Origin: DATGZX01 sp035296965
Lineage (GTDB): Bacteria; Planctomycetota; Planctomycetia; Gemmatales; Gemmataceae
Direction of reading: 5' to 3'
Length of the DNA stretch: 46,106 nucleotides
NCBI GenBank assembly: GCA_035296965.1
Contig: DATGZX010000184.1
Coordinates: forward strand, 1-46,106
Below, piece by piece: positions 8,287 to 16,384 of this stretch. The notes under the pieces were generated by a model, which saw only the letters and a program-made list of their open reading frames with translations, searched no databases and was not told where the DNA came from. A program made the position numbers and the translations under genes. Within the stretch, counting starts at the first letter, position 1, and the number at the start of each line of letters is the position of its first letter.

Positions 8287-10659
8287 ATGTTCAACTTTCT
8301 CGGAAGGATGGCGGCAGCGCATCCCTGGAGAATTTGCGCAGCCTGGCTGATCGGGGGCGTATTGCTGGGCTGGGTTGCGCCGGGGTGGAACTCCAAGGCT
8401 CAGGATGACGACATTCGCTTTCTTCCTGAGCGTTGCCCCAGTGTCCGCGGCTATCAACTCCTCAGCAAGGCTTTCCCTCAGGACGTGTTCGCCAGCAAGG
8501 TCGTTGTAGCCATCGAGCGCCCCGATGGGACCCTGACAAAAGAAGACTTCGCGCTGGCCGATGACTGCGCTGCGGGCCTCGAACGACTGCGCACAGAAGA
8601 CGCAACGTTGGAGATCGGCAGGATCGCGTCATACCGCGACGCGCTCACCGGCAGCCGGCTTACCAGCGCGGATCGCCAGTGCACCTTGATTCAGGTGCCG
8701 CTGGCTACGCCGTTCCTTGCGCTGCAAACCCGGACCACGGTCGATCGTATCGATGCCTTGCTCCGCAGCCACCTGGCCAAGGTCCGCACCAATCCTCCCC
8801 GCCTTCTGATCACGGGACCGGCCGGCATCGGCCGGGATTTGACCCAGGCAAGTGCCAAGAGTCTGGACAAAACAACGATCGCCACCATTATCCTCGTGGT
8901 CGTAATCTTGCTGTTCGTCTACCGCGCACCGCTGCTGGCACTTGTCCCGCTGATCACGATCGTTGCATCCGTTTGGATCTCACTGCAAGCATTGGCCTTG
9001 TTGACCCTTATCCCGGGAGTCTACCTGGTCAACGTCAGCAGGGTATTTGCAGTGGTTATCCTCTATGGAGCGGGCACCGATTACTGCCTCTTTCTCATCA
9101 GCCGCTATACCGAAGAACTGGAGAAGGGGGAGAACTTCGAAAACTCTCTGCGGCGCAGCATCAAAGGTGTCGGCGGCGCCCTTGCCGCCAGTGCAGGTAC
9201 AGTGATCTGCGGCCTGGGGTTGATGGGCTTCGCGGAGTTCGCCAAGGTTCGCTGCGCGGGGCCTGCCATCGGCCTGAGCCTGGCTGTTGCTCTGTGTGCA
9301 TCCTTGACTCTGGCGCCAGCGCTGCTGCGAATCATGGGTGGCGTGGTTTTTTGGCCTCGGGTGCTGCGGAACCCCGGTCTGCATCTGAGCTTTGAGCGCT
9401 CACGCCTGGCGCCCCCAATTCCATTCTGGGACCGAATTAGCCGAGTAGTAGTTGCCCGGCCTCTTCTTGTGTGGAGTGTGGCAGGACTGATTCTCTTGCC
9501 TTTTGTCGTGCTGGGCCTGAGAGTCTCGCCTGTCTACCGGGCTACCGGGGAATTGCATCCTCTGTCGGCGAGCGTGCAAGGACTGAAAGCCATCCAGCGT
9601 CACTTTACGGCTGGGGAGATTGGTCCACTGACCGTTCTGTTGGAAGGGTCGGTGGACTGGGATTCTCCCGAAGGACGGGAAGTCCTGGCCCATCTCAGTC
9701 GAGGATTCGCCGGCCTGGAAAACGTGGCCGAGGTGCGCAGTCTGACTCAGCCTCTCGGCCGACCATTACCCGATCCGGTAGCCACGGAGAGCCGCGCGGG
9801 CCTGCTCGGGTCGATTCGGAAACAGATCGTAAGCGGAGCCCTGGGCGAAGCGAACCGAGCGGCGCGAAAATTCTACGTCGCTGAGTTAGGAGACGATTCC
9901 GAGCGCAGATTCGTGACCCGGCTCGATGTGGTTTTGCGCTCGGATCCGTTCGATGCTGCGAGCTTGGAAACACTGGAATTGATTGAGGTTTGGCTGGCAA
10001 AGGAATTGCCGGGCACGGTCGCATCATTCGGAGACGTGCGCGCAGAGTGTTACAGTGCGACAGTAAACGCCCGCGATCTTGCCAACGTGACGGAAGCAGA
10101 CCGGACCAGAGTCGATTTGCTCGTCCTGGGCGGGATCTTTTTGATTCTTCTGGTGCTCGTGCGGCGGCCATGGCTCGCAGCGTACCTCTTGCTGACGGTG
10201 CTGGTCAGCTACTATGCGACGCTCGGTGCGACTGCCCTGGTTGGCACGTGCTGGTCGGGCCGGCCCCTTGGGGAAGTCGATTGGCGCGTACCGTTTTTCC
10301 TCTTCACAATCCTCGTGGCCGTTGGAGAGGATTACAACATTCTGCTCATCAGTCGCCTCTTGCAGGAACGCAAGCGGCACGGCACTGTGGAAGGAACCCG
10401 CCGCGCATTGGCGCGCACGGGTGGAACCATTACTTCGTGCGGCCTCATCATGGCGGGCACATTCGCCACCCTCATGCTGGGCGGCCTGGGCACGCTTGTG
10501 CAAATCGGTTTTGCCCTGTCTTTTGGGGTGCTGGTTGATACGTTCGTGGTTCGGCCGTTCCTGGTCCCGGCGTTCGCCGTGCTTGTCTGGCGCGGCGCGC
10601 CGACGCCGACAATCATGCCGGCCGGGCGATCCATGGCGACCCAGCGGCGCGCAGCGTAA
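8287..10659 (+). CDS. MMPL/RND-family transporter
   Basis: About 790 residues from ATG 8287, chosen because agggag lies 9 nt upstream; a longer frame from 8203 has no such site. The layout is the MMPL one: TM1 near residues 13-30, a large extracytoplasmic loop, a TM cluster near 200-360, TM7 near 395-420, a second loop, and a TM cluster near 620-775. The two membrane halves carry the conserved Asp-Tyr motifs GAGTDYCLFLISRY (first half) and GEDYNILLISRL (second half), which in MmpL-type proteins take part in proton relay. Such transporters export lipids, hopanoids or hydrophobic drugs across the inner membrane; the substrate here is unknown. No adaptor or outer-membrane partner lies next to it, as is usual for MMPL. 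It runs convergently towards rpsT. Confidence 0.88.
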   Translation: MFNFLGRMAAAHPWRICAAWLIGGVLLGWVAPGWNSKAQDDDIRFLPERCPSVRGYQLLSKAFPQDVFASKVVVAIERPDGTLTKEDFALADDCAAGLERLRTEDATLEIGRIASYRDALTGSRLTSADRQCTLIQVPLATPFLALQTRTTVDRIDALLRSHLAKVRTNPPRLLITGPAGIGRDLTQASAKSLDKTTIATIILVVVILLFVYRAPLLALVPLITIVASVWISLQALALLTLIPGVYLVNVSRVFAVVILYGAGTDYCLFLISRYTEELEKGENFENSLRRSIKGVGGALAASAGTVICGLGLMGFAEFAKVRCAGPAIGLSLAVALCASLTLAPALLRIMGGVVFWPRVLRNPGLHLSFERSRLAPPIPFWDRISRVVVARPLLVWSVAGLILLPFVVLGLRVSPVYRATGELHPLSASVQGLKAIQRHFTAGEIGPLTVLLEGSVDWDSPEGREVLAHLSRGFAGLENVAEVRSLTQPLGRPLPDPVATESRAGLLGSIRKQIVSGALGEANRAARKFYVAELGDDSERRFVTRLDVVLRSDPFDAASLETLELIEVWLAKELPGTVASFGDVRAECYSATVNARDLANVTEADRTRVDLLVLGGIFLILLVLVRRPWLAAYLLLTVLVSYYATLGATALVGTCWSGRPLGEVDWRVPFFLFTILVAVGEDYNILLISRLLQERKRHGTVEGTRRALARTGGTITSCGLIMAGTFATLMLGGLGTLVQIGFALSFGVLVDTFVVRPFLVPAFAVLVWRGAPTPTIMPAGRSMATQRRAA

Positions 10660-10699
10660 CAGCGCAGGAACGGACCGAGAGGATTATGCTGGATTTGGA

Positions 10700-10990
10700 T
10701 TAACCAGGCGCGGCAGCCTTCGCGGCGTGCTCTTTCCCGTGGATCATCTTGGCTAATTGCGATTTCTTGCGTGCAGCCAGATTGGGGTGGATAACCCGCC
10801 GCGCTGCTGCCTTGTCGAGTTTCTTGGCGGCCAAGTTATATTCTTTTTTGAGATCTTCCAGGGCGCCGCTTTCGGCCACGGCCAACACCTGTTTGATCTG
10901 GGTCTTCAGCGACTTCTTGACGCCACGGTTGGCGAGCCGCCGTTTCCTATTTTTCCTGAGAGATTTCTTGGCACTTCGCGTGTGAGGCAT
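10700..10990 (-). CDS. rpsT: 30S ribosomal protein S20
   Basis: A 96-residue basic protein starting MPHTRSAKKSLRKNRKRR, then ANRGVKKSLKTQIKQVL and AAARRVIHPNLAARKKSQLAKMI. This is the S20 signature (binding 16S rRNA helices, ending at the conserved NxAARKKSxL). The start at 10990 follows ggaaag on the minus strand. The frame stays open for another 76 codons upstream, but that part has no S20 similarity and is not counted. S20 is a primary assembly protein of the small subunit. It is monocistronic here, convergent with the MMPL gene. Confidence 0.95.
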   Translation of the reverse strand: MPHTRSAKKSLRKNRKRRLANRGVKKSLKTQIKQVLAVAESGALEDLKKEYNLAAKKLDKAAARRVIHPNLAARKKSQLAKMIHGKEHAAKAAAPG

Positions 10991-11239
10991 TGAACTTTCC
11001 AGGTTGCCGACAGTGATACGGGCCCATTTCGCAAAAAGACAATATAGTCGGCGAAGACGAAAGAACAAAGGGCAACCGTTGGGAGCGCCGCCGACCGACG
11101 CCGATCTTCGTGACTTGCCATCGCGCCAATCGGCAGCGGCCCTGCGAGAGGGGGACCGCGAGGTCACTGCGGACATGCGCGTTTTGACAGCCGCGGCTCC
11201 GCTTCCCGGGAAAATCACGCCCTGGGCAGTGTGGAAATC

Positions 11240-12694
11240 TCAGGCTTTCTGCAGCTTGTCCTGCCATTCGTCGAGAAGGCGGCCGATGTCGCGGTAACTG
11301 AAATCGAGGTTGGCCAGCTCGTAGGCCAGGTCGATGGCTTTGGACAGGTCGCCTGAGTCAGCGGCGCCCTGGGCAAGTTGAAAGAGCAGCTCCTTGCGTG
11401 AAGCGTCTTCACCAATGGGGAGGGTCTGCAAAGCTTCCTCGAAGTTGCGCTGAGCCAGACGCCAATTGTTGCGGTTCTTGAAGCAATAGCCCAGGTAGAG
11501 CAATGCACGCCAGCGCTGCCGGGGATCCGTCCGCGCCGCCTGCAACTCGACGATCGCCCCGTCGGTTTGACCAGCCCGCAAAAGGCGCACGCCCAATTCA
11601 AGCCGATGGGCCATCTCTGTGGGGAAGCGCTCGGCCTTTTGGCGAAACAGGTCCATCTCCCTGGTATTGATTTCCTTGAGCAAGCGGATGCGAATCTTGC
11701 GCAGCTCTTCATCCTGAGGCTGAGTCCGCAGTTTTTCATCCGTGATCACCAGGTTGCGCCGGAAGGGCTCGATATCCAGGTCGGCGATTTCAAGAGTCAG
11801 TTCGAAAGCATTGGCGGTCGGCCCGAGGGCCTGCTGCAACACCTCCCGGGCTAATTCAATCTGGCCGGCGCGGCGGAAGACCGAGGCAAGGTGAAGGTGT
11901 GCATTGACGTTGGTGGGGTCGGCTTTGATGCGTGCCCGCAAGGCTGCAGCGTCACGCGGCTCAGGGGATACAGATTCCTGGACGGGAACCTGGTGAACCG
12001 GGGCAGATTCCTTGGCCGATTCACCGGTCGTTGCGGCTTGCTCATCCCCTTCGTAATCTTCCTCCAAATTGCTGAACACCGCTTCGTAATTGCCACGGGC
12101 AATGGTATCGCTGGCAGCGAGATCCTTGGCTTTATGCTGGGCCTCCACATCTCTCGGCTCGGCCTTGCGGATCAATTCCCAGAGGGCGATGGCTTGGCTG
12201 AAATTGCCCCGTTTCTCATAAAGCCTGGCCAAAGCCCGGTTTACAGTCGCGTCCTCCGGGTTTTTCTGCCGGGCCTGCTCAAGTGTCCAGACGGCCACGT
12301 CGAGCAAGCCGAGAGCGTCCGCAGCCTCGGCCATGTCCATCTGCGCGCCGATGTCCCAGGGATTGCGCAACAAAACCTTTTCGCCGCACTCCAGTACTTT
12401 TAGGTAGTCGCGAGACGCCTTGGCGGCTTTGAGTTTCGTCCTGCTGGTCGAAGTTGTGAGAAAGGCCAGTCGGCTTCCGCGCAAGTTGTTCCGGTACTTG
12501 ATTTTTTCGGTGCGGCGCAACGTCTGCCGGTAGATGAGGTTGGCCGGGTCCATCTTGCAGCAAGTCAGCAGCAGCTGAATGGCGTAGTCATAGTTGCCGG
12601 TGGCGATGACCTGGTTGGCACGCTCGAACTGTCCGACAGCAATTCGACGATGCTCGGGAGTGGGCGTCGGCACGAATGCGGCATGACCTGCCAT
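11240..12694 (-). CDS. TPR-repeat protein
   Basis: 484 residues from ATG 12694, which has a good ggagg 8 nt upstream and begins MAGHAAFVPTPTPEHR. Tetratricopeptide repeats are spread over residues about 20-200 and 260-480: ANQVIATGNYDYAIQLLLTC, AVWTLEQARQKNPEDATVNRALARLY, ARIKADPTNVNAHLHLASVF and LYLGYCFKNRNNWRLAQRNF. The middle (about 215-255) is acidic and low in complexity (NLEEDYEGDEQ). No signal peptide or membrane segment is seen. TPR proteins of this length are common in planctomycetes as protein-binding scaffolds; the partner is unknown. It stands alone, with 249 bp before rpsT and about 450 bp upstream. Confidence 0.85.
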   Translation of the reverse strand: MAGHAAFVPTPTPEHRRIAVGQFERANQVIATGNYDYAIQLLLTCCKMDPANLIYRQTLRRTEKIKYRNNLRGSRLAFLTTSTSRTKLKAAKASRDYLKVLECGEKVLLRNPWDIGAQMDMAEAADALGLLDVAVWTLEQARQKNPEDATVNRALARLYEKRGNFSQAIALWELIRKAEPRDVEAQHKAKDLAASDTIARGNYEAVFSNLEEDYEGDEQAATTGESAKESAPVHQVPVQESVSPEPRDAAALRARIKADPTNVNAHLHLASVFRRAGQIELAREVLQQALGPTANAFELTLEIADLDIEPFRRNLVITDEKLRTQPQDEELRKIRIRLLKEINTREMDLFRQKAERFPTEMAHRLELGVRLLRAGQTDGAIVELQAARTDPRQRWRALLYLGYCFKNRNNWRLAQRNFEEALQTLPIGEDASRKELLFQLAQGAADSGDLSKAIDLAYELANLDFSYRDIGRLLDEWQDKLQKA

Positions 12695-13147
12695 TAGACC
12701 AACCTCCACTGCGGGCCCATCGTCACGTCCATGAATCTCGGAACTCGGTGCCGGCATTGGCAGCCGAGTCAAATAGCAGGCGACTGGCAAGCTGTTGCGT
12801 GTGGGAGAAGTACGAGCACTGCAAAACTCACTCTGCCCGACAGCAAGTTAAGTTACCACACTGTGACCAAGCGTCAAGCGAGAAGGTTTTCGGGATCGGC
12901 CTCTCGGCCTCTGATCGCAGCGGGAGCGAAGCGCTGGCGACATTCTGCCACCGTTGGCGGGCGCTTCTCACCCGTCAGAGTTTACGCACGGCTCCAAGAC
13001 CATTGACCTGGGCGCACTTCGTCCTGGCGGCCTCCTTCCGGCGACCGGGCGCCGAGAGCATCTCGACATACTCTCGGGAAGCAAGAACCCACCAGTGCAA
13101 CTCGGCGGCACTGGTGGGTTTCGCAACCTTTAGTCGGAGCGCGAGTC
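12695..13147. other. intergenic, 450 bp
   Basis: It holds the upstream region of the TPR gene and the downstream region of the zinc-ribbon gene. Apart from the hairpin at 13086-13120 I see no gene and no repeat. Confidence 0.5.
13086..13120 (-). terminator. 13-bp perfect hairpin after the zinc-ribbon gene
   Basis: aacccaccagtgc (13086-13098) pairs perfectly with gcactggtgggtt (13108-13120) across a 9-nt loop. It lies 28 bp past the stop of the minus-strand gene ending at 13148. The T run after the stem is weak (ttctt), so termination is likely but not proven. Confidence 0.6.
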
Positions 13148-14323
13148 CTACTCGGTCAAGAGTGCGGCAAAGGCCGGGCTGATCAGATGGCCATCCTTGT
13201 CAGCGCCAGACTGGTGGACCTCACAGAACAGTTTCGGCTTGACCCAGACGGCCGACATCGACAATCCCTTGATCAGAGGATTAGGTGCTTCCAGCGAAGC
13301 CAATCGGCCAAGGACCTCCTTGGAAGCCTCCGGCGTAAAGCCACGCTGCACGGTGCCGGCGTACTGGAGCCTTTCACCCTCCAAAGTGGCCACCACCAAG
13401 CCGGTCAAGTTCTTGTCGGCATCGACCATGTAGCCAATGACCACGCACTGCACGGTCGGGCGTTTGTCTATTTTGGCCTGCTCCTTCTTCTTTCTCTCTT
13501 CCTCCTTCCTCTTCTCCTCGTCCTTCTTGGTGAGCTCCTGCGTATTTGCGACGTCTTCTACCGATTCTTCCAGGGACTTGTCGCCTCCCTTGTCCTTGGC
13601 GGCTTGAGCCACCGCTTGCAGGAGACCCTTGTCTGCAACCCTTTTCGGGTTGTAGAACTGACCCCAATAACCCAGGCCGCCGACCACAAAGACCCCGAGT
13701 AGCATCGCCGCCAGGGACCAGCCTCCCAGCCACACTTGCCTACGAGTTTCAGGTAGCCGATCGAAGGTCAGGCCCCACAATCGCCCCGAGATAATCGCGT
13801 CCTTTGCCCCAACTTTGTCGTCACCAGGTGCAATCAAGAAAAGGGCCCACACCTGGGCGCCGAATAACCCCAGAAGCCCCAGAAGAATCTGCGCCGTACT
13901 CCAGACTGCCCGCGGCAAGGAAGCCAAAGGCAGAACAAGATTCCCGACAAGGGACAGCAGGGCGATGACCGCCGTGCCAGCCAAGAGCACCCAAAGCCAC
14001 CTGGGCGCTCTGCCGAGCAAATCCAGGAATTCCGACGCGCCCAGAAACGACGGCATGCGCGCGCGGGCCGGCGCAACCGATTCCATCTTGGCAGCATCCT
14101 CTTCAAGCGACCGGCAGAAGCCGCATTTGGAGCACCAACCCAGATTTTCCGGATTGATCAGCTTGGCACCGCAGCGCGGGCAGGGCACCTCGTCGATCTG
14201 CTCCGGCTGCACGGCAGGTGCGCTGGCAACCGGTGTCTCTGCTGTTTTTGCCTCGGGAGTTGACTCTTTGCCAAGCCAGAGCGTAGGTGTCTCTGGCTCA
14301 GGAGGGACGGTTACAGGCTCCAC
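13148..14323 (-). CDS. membrane zinc-ribbon protein with DNA-ligase-C-like tail
   Basis: 391 residues from GTG 14323, with aaggtgg 7 nt upstream. In order: a Pro/Thr-rich start; a zinc ribbon with CPRCG at 48-52 and CSKCG at 64-68; three hydrophobic membrane segments near 109-132, 140-165 and 200-220; a charged helical linker near 264-287 made of Lys/Glu runs; and a C-terminal domain at about 291-389. That last domain follows the pattern of the ATP-dependent DNA ligase C-terminal OB region (Pfam DNA_ligase_A_C). It has a small sheet, LQYAGTVQRGFTPE (ligases: LrYAGkVGTGFt), a helix, then AVWVKPKLFCEV (ligases: WVePelVvEV), then DGHLISPAF (ligases: dG.LRhPsF). There is no nucleotidyltransferase domain, so it cannot ligate. 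The combination is unusual. The ligase-like match is pattern recognition, not a search result. Confidence 0.8.
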   Translation of the reverse strand: MEPVTVPPEPETPTLWLGKESTPEAKTAETPVASAPAVQPEQIDEVPCPRCGAKLINPENLGWCSKCGFCRSLEEDAAKMESVAPARARMPSFLGASEFLDLLGRAPRWLWVLLAGTAVIALLSLVGNLVLPLASLPRAVWSTAQILLGLLGLFGAQVWALFLIAPGDDKVGAKDAIISGRLWGLTFDRLPETRRQVWLGGWSLAAMLLGVFVVGGLGYWGQFYNPKRVADKGLLQAVAQAAKDKGGDKSLEESVEDVANTQELTKKDEEKRKEEERKKKEQAKIDKRPTVQCVVIGYMVDADKNLTGLVVATLEGERLQYAGTVQRGFTPEASKEVLGRLASLEAPNPLIKGLSMSAVWVKPKLFCEVHQSGADKDGHLISPAFAALLTE

Positions 14324-14452
14324 GCACGGACCACCTTTCTTAGCCCTGATGGTGAAAGAACATCGCCTATGCCCGAGTATAGTTCACATTTGCTGCCGGA
14401 GAGGTGCGGACGGAGCTTGTGCCTGCCGTTGAAAATTCCGGCGAGGTCGCAG

Positions 14453-15319
14453 TCAATTCTTGCGAGTATGGGCCGGTTCGTAGCGCTTCAGCAACAGGTA
14501 TTCGAGCAACCAGACGAGCGTCGCCAGACTTTGGTCGTTGCGATCTCTGCCCGGGTCGAATTCGGAGAAAGCGACGCCGACGACGCGATCGGACCAAGCA
14601 GCATCCAGGATTGCGAGCACCTGGTGCGGACTGAGCCCGAACGGCAGTGGATGTGTGACGGCGGGAAAGTACGCGGGATCAAACACGTCGCAATCGATAT
14701 CCAGGAAGACGCGCTCCGCGGCGGCGCTGGCACGGCGAACTTGTCGCAATGCGGGCCTCGGATCGACTGCAATTTCCGATGCCGGGAAGGTAGCCTGATA
14801 GTATTCCCGGATGTAATCAGGCCGCAAAAGCAGTTCCCGCGTGCCACAATTGATGATGGGAGGAAGTGGTTGCGGGCAATGGAGCAAGAAGTTGCCGTGG
14901 GACAGCTCGTCAGTGCAGTCTGAGAGGTTGTAAATGTCCAGGTGGGCGTCCAGTTGCACGACAAGCGTTTTCGGTCCGAGTCGCGCGACTTCCTCATAGA
15001 AGGGCAAGACACCGAGGTGATTGCCGGTGACCCAGAGAAGGAAACGTTCTTTATGCAGAACGGAGCGCACAAGGTGACAGGCTCGTTTGTGCCAATGCTG
15101 ATAGTCCCTGAGCGTCTCGAGGGGGAGTCGGCGCATGCGCACGCTGCTGTCATAGCTGCGCGCCCGAGTCGCTTTGCGCTCGTGTTTATTATCCGCCAAC
15201 ATCTCGTGAAACGCGTCGGCAAGTAGATCGGCGCCCGCGCCCGCGCCCGCGCTTCCGAAGAGGTCGAACGGGAAGAACAACGCGCTGGTTTCCACGAATG
15301 CCTCATCATGCTGAAGCAA
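14453..15319 (-). CDS. arginase/agmatinase-family hydrolase
   Basis: 288 residues from TTG 15319, with ggag 9 nt upstream. The ureohydrolase fold is shown by all the expected metal ligands: His101 in TGNH, Asp124/His126/Asp128 in QLDAHLDIY, Asp207 and Asp209 in FLDIDCDVFDP, plus Glu253 in SEFDPGRD. These bind the two Mn ions that activate water for attack on a guanidino or amidino carbon. Motif wording differs from true arginase (GNH instead of GGDH, EFDP instead of EVNP), so the substrate could be arginine, agmatine, formiminoglutamate or another guanidino compound. The gene is alone and divergent from the carbonic anhydrase gene, with a long hairpin between them. Family is confident, substrate is not. 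Confidence 0.85.
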   Translation of the reverse strand: MLQHDEAFVETSALFFPFDLFGSAGAGAGADLLADAFHEMLADNKHERKATRARSYDSSVRMRRLPLETLRDYQHWHKRACHLVRSVLHKERFLLWVTGNHLGVLPFYEEVARLGPKTLVVQLDAHLDIYNLSDCTDELSHGNFLLHCPQPLPPIINCGTRELLLRPDYIREYYQATFPASEIAVDPRPALRQVRRASAAAERVFLDIDCDVFDPAYFPAVTHPLPFGLSPHQVLAILDAAWSDRVVGVAFSEFDPGRDRNDQSLATLVWLLEYLLLKRYEPAHTRKN

Positions 15320-15328
15320 GGAATTATG

Positions 15329-15332
15329 CTCC
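15329..15332 (-). promoter_or_regulatory. Shine-Dalgarno core for the TTG start
   Basis: On the minus strand ggag ends 9 nt before TTG 15319. It makes the TTG start of the arginase-family gene more likely than the out-of-frame ATG at 15309. Confidence 0.55.
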
Positions 15333-15370
15333 GGCAGAAATCATCGATCGATGAAATACACTTAGAGCAT

Positions 15371-15427
15371 ATCCGAACAACGGGGACAGGACCTCTAATT
15401 CAAAGGTCCTGTCCCCGTTGTTCGGAT
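15371..15427. repeat. perfect 24-bp inverted repeat (hairpin)
   Basis: The arms 15371-15394 and 15404-15427 are exact reverse complements, 24 of 24, around a 9-nt loop (ctaattcaa). The core ggggacaggacct belongs to a type of palindrome seen in many bacteria, sometimes mobilised by REP-associated tyrosine transposases. It sits between two divergent genes, so it is not a terminator of either. Confidence 0.9.
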
Positions 15428-15713
15428 TAGGAGTTTGCGTCACCTCCCGAAAATGCCTCCCCGGCAGAGTCATCGGTTCGGAGAAGCACTGCCTGGGGGT
15501 GTTTTATCCGAGCAAAGAGTGGCATACAATGGTCAACGATCGGAGCGAACGTCGGGAACAGGCGACGCTGGGCTGTTCAAGCCATATGGGACAGGGGTTT
15601 TGCGAGATCGACGCTGCAAGTACTTTGTCTATTTCCAAGGATCCGAGGAAGGTGGGTCGGACCGCTTTTTCAACTCGCCTTCCGCTGGGAAAGCTGTGCG
15701 AAGGACGCATCCA

Positions 15714-16217
15714 ATGCAATCCATCCAAGGCTATTACATCGCTCGAGGTGCAGTGGTGGCAGGAGACGTTCTGCTATCGTCCGGAGTCAATATTTGGTAT
15801 GCCTCGGTCGTGCGAGGAGATCTTGCTCGGATTACCTTGGGAGCCCGCGTGAATGTGCAGGATGGCTGCGTGCTGCACACCGACTACGACGCTCCTCAGG
15901 AGATTGAAGAAGGGGTCGTCGTAGGGCACGGCGCGGTAGTTCATGGACGGCGAATTGGCCGGGATACTCTGGTAGGAATCGGCGCCCGGCTCTTGAGCGG
16001 CTGCGAAATCGGCGAAGAATGCCTGATCGCCGCGGGTGCGGTGATAACCGAGGGGCGACGCATCCCGGCGCATTCCGTCGTGATGGGCGTGCCAGCCCGA
16101 GTCGTGCGCGAAATCCGGCCGGAAGAATTGGAGCGGACACGATCCATCTGTGCGCACTATCTGGAAATGGCCCAAAGATATGCACGCGGCGCTTACCCGC
16201 CCCCGTGGACGCGCTAG
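15714..16217 (+). CDS. gamma-class carbonic anhydrase family protein
   Basis: 167 residues from ATG 15714, with aagga 8 nt upstream. The frame is open further upstream to 15435, but that part has no family similarity. It is a left-handed beta-helix of hexapeptide repeats (VVRGDLARITLGARVNVQDG, then IGRDTLVGIGARLLSGCEIG). It has the zinc-binding histidines of gamma carbonic anhydrases: one in VLHTD near residue 55, and two in GHGAVVHG near 72 and 77 with the expected spacing of five. NIWYASVVRGD corresponds to the N.W...V.RGD signature. Members hydrate CO2 or serve as acyltransferase-like subunits; the complete set of His favours zinc binding. It is a trimer in the family. Activity is not provable from sequence. 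Confidence 0.88.
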   Translation: MQSIQGYYIARGAVVAGDVLLSSGVNIWYASVVRGDLARITLGARVNVQDGCVLHTDYDAPQEIEEGVVVGHGAVVHGRRIGRDTLVGIGARLLSGCEIGEECLIAAGAVITEGRRIPAHSVVMGVPARVVREIRPEELERTRSICAHYLEMAQRYARGAYPPPWTR

Positions 16218-16384
16218 CCGCGGTCAGGCGCGCACAAATCCTTTTCCTTTGGCCGGATTTTTTGGTATTTTCAGGGAAACTTTGGCGCGCTCGATTGCCG
16301 TCGAGGGGTGACAGCTTGAAGACAATTGCCTATTTGACATGCCGATTGAAGTATCTTCAGATCGTTACGTAAGAGACATTTTCC

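Noticed and set aside
15435..15713. A 93-residue N-terminal extension of the carbonic anhydrase
   Set aside because: Family members start near MQSIQGYYIARGAV, and aagga precedes that ATG at the right distance.
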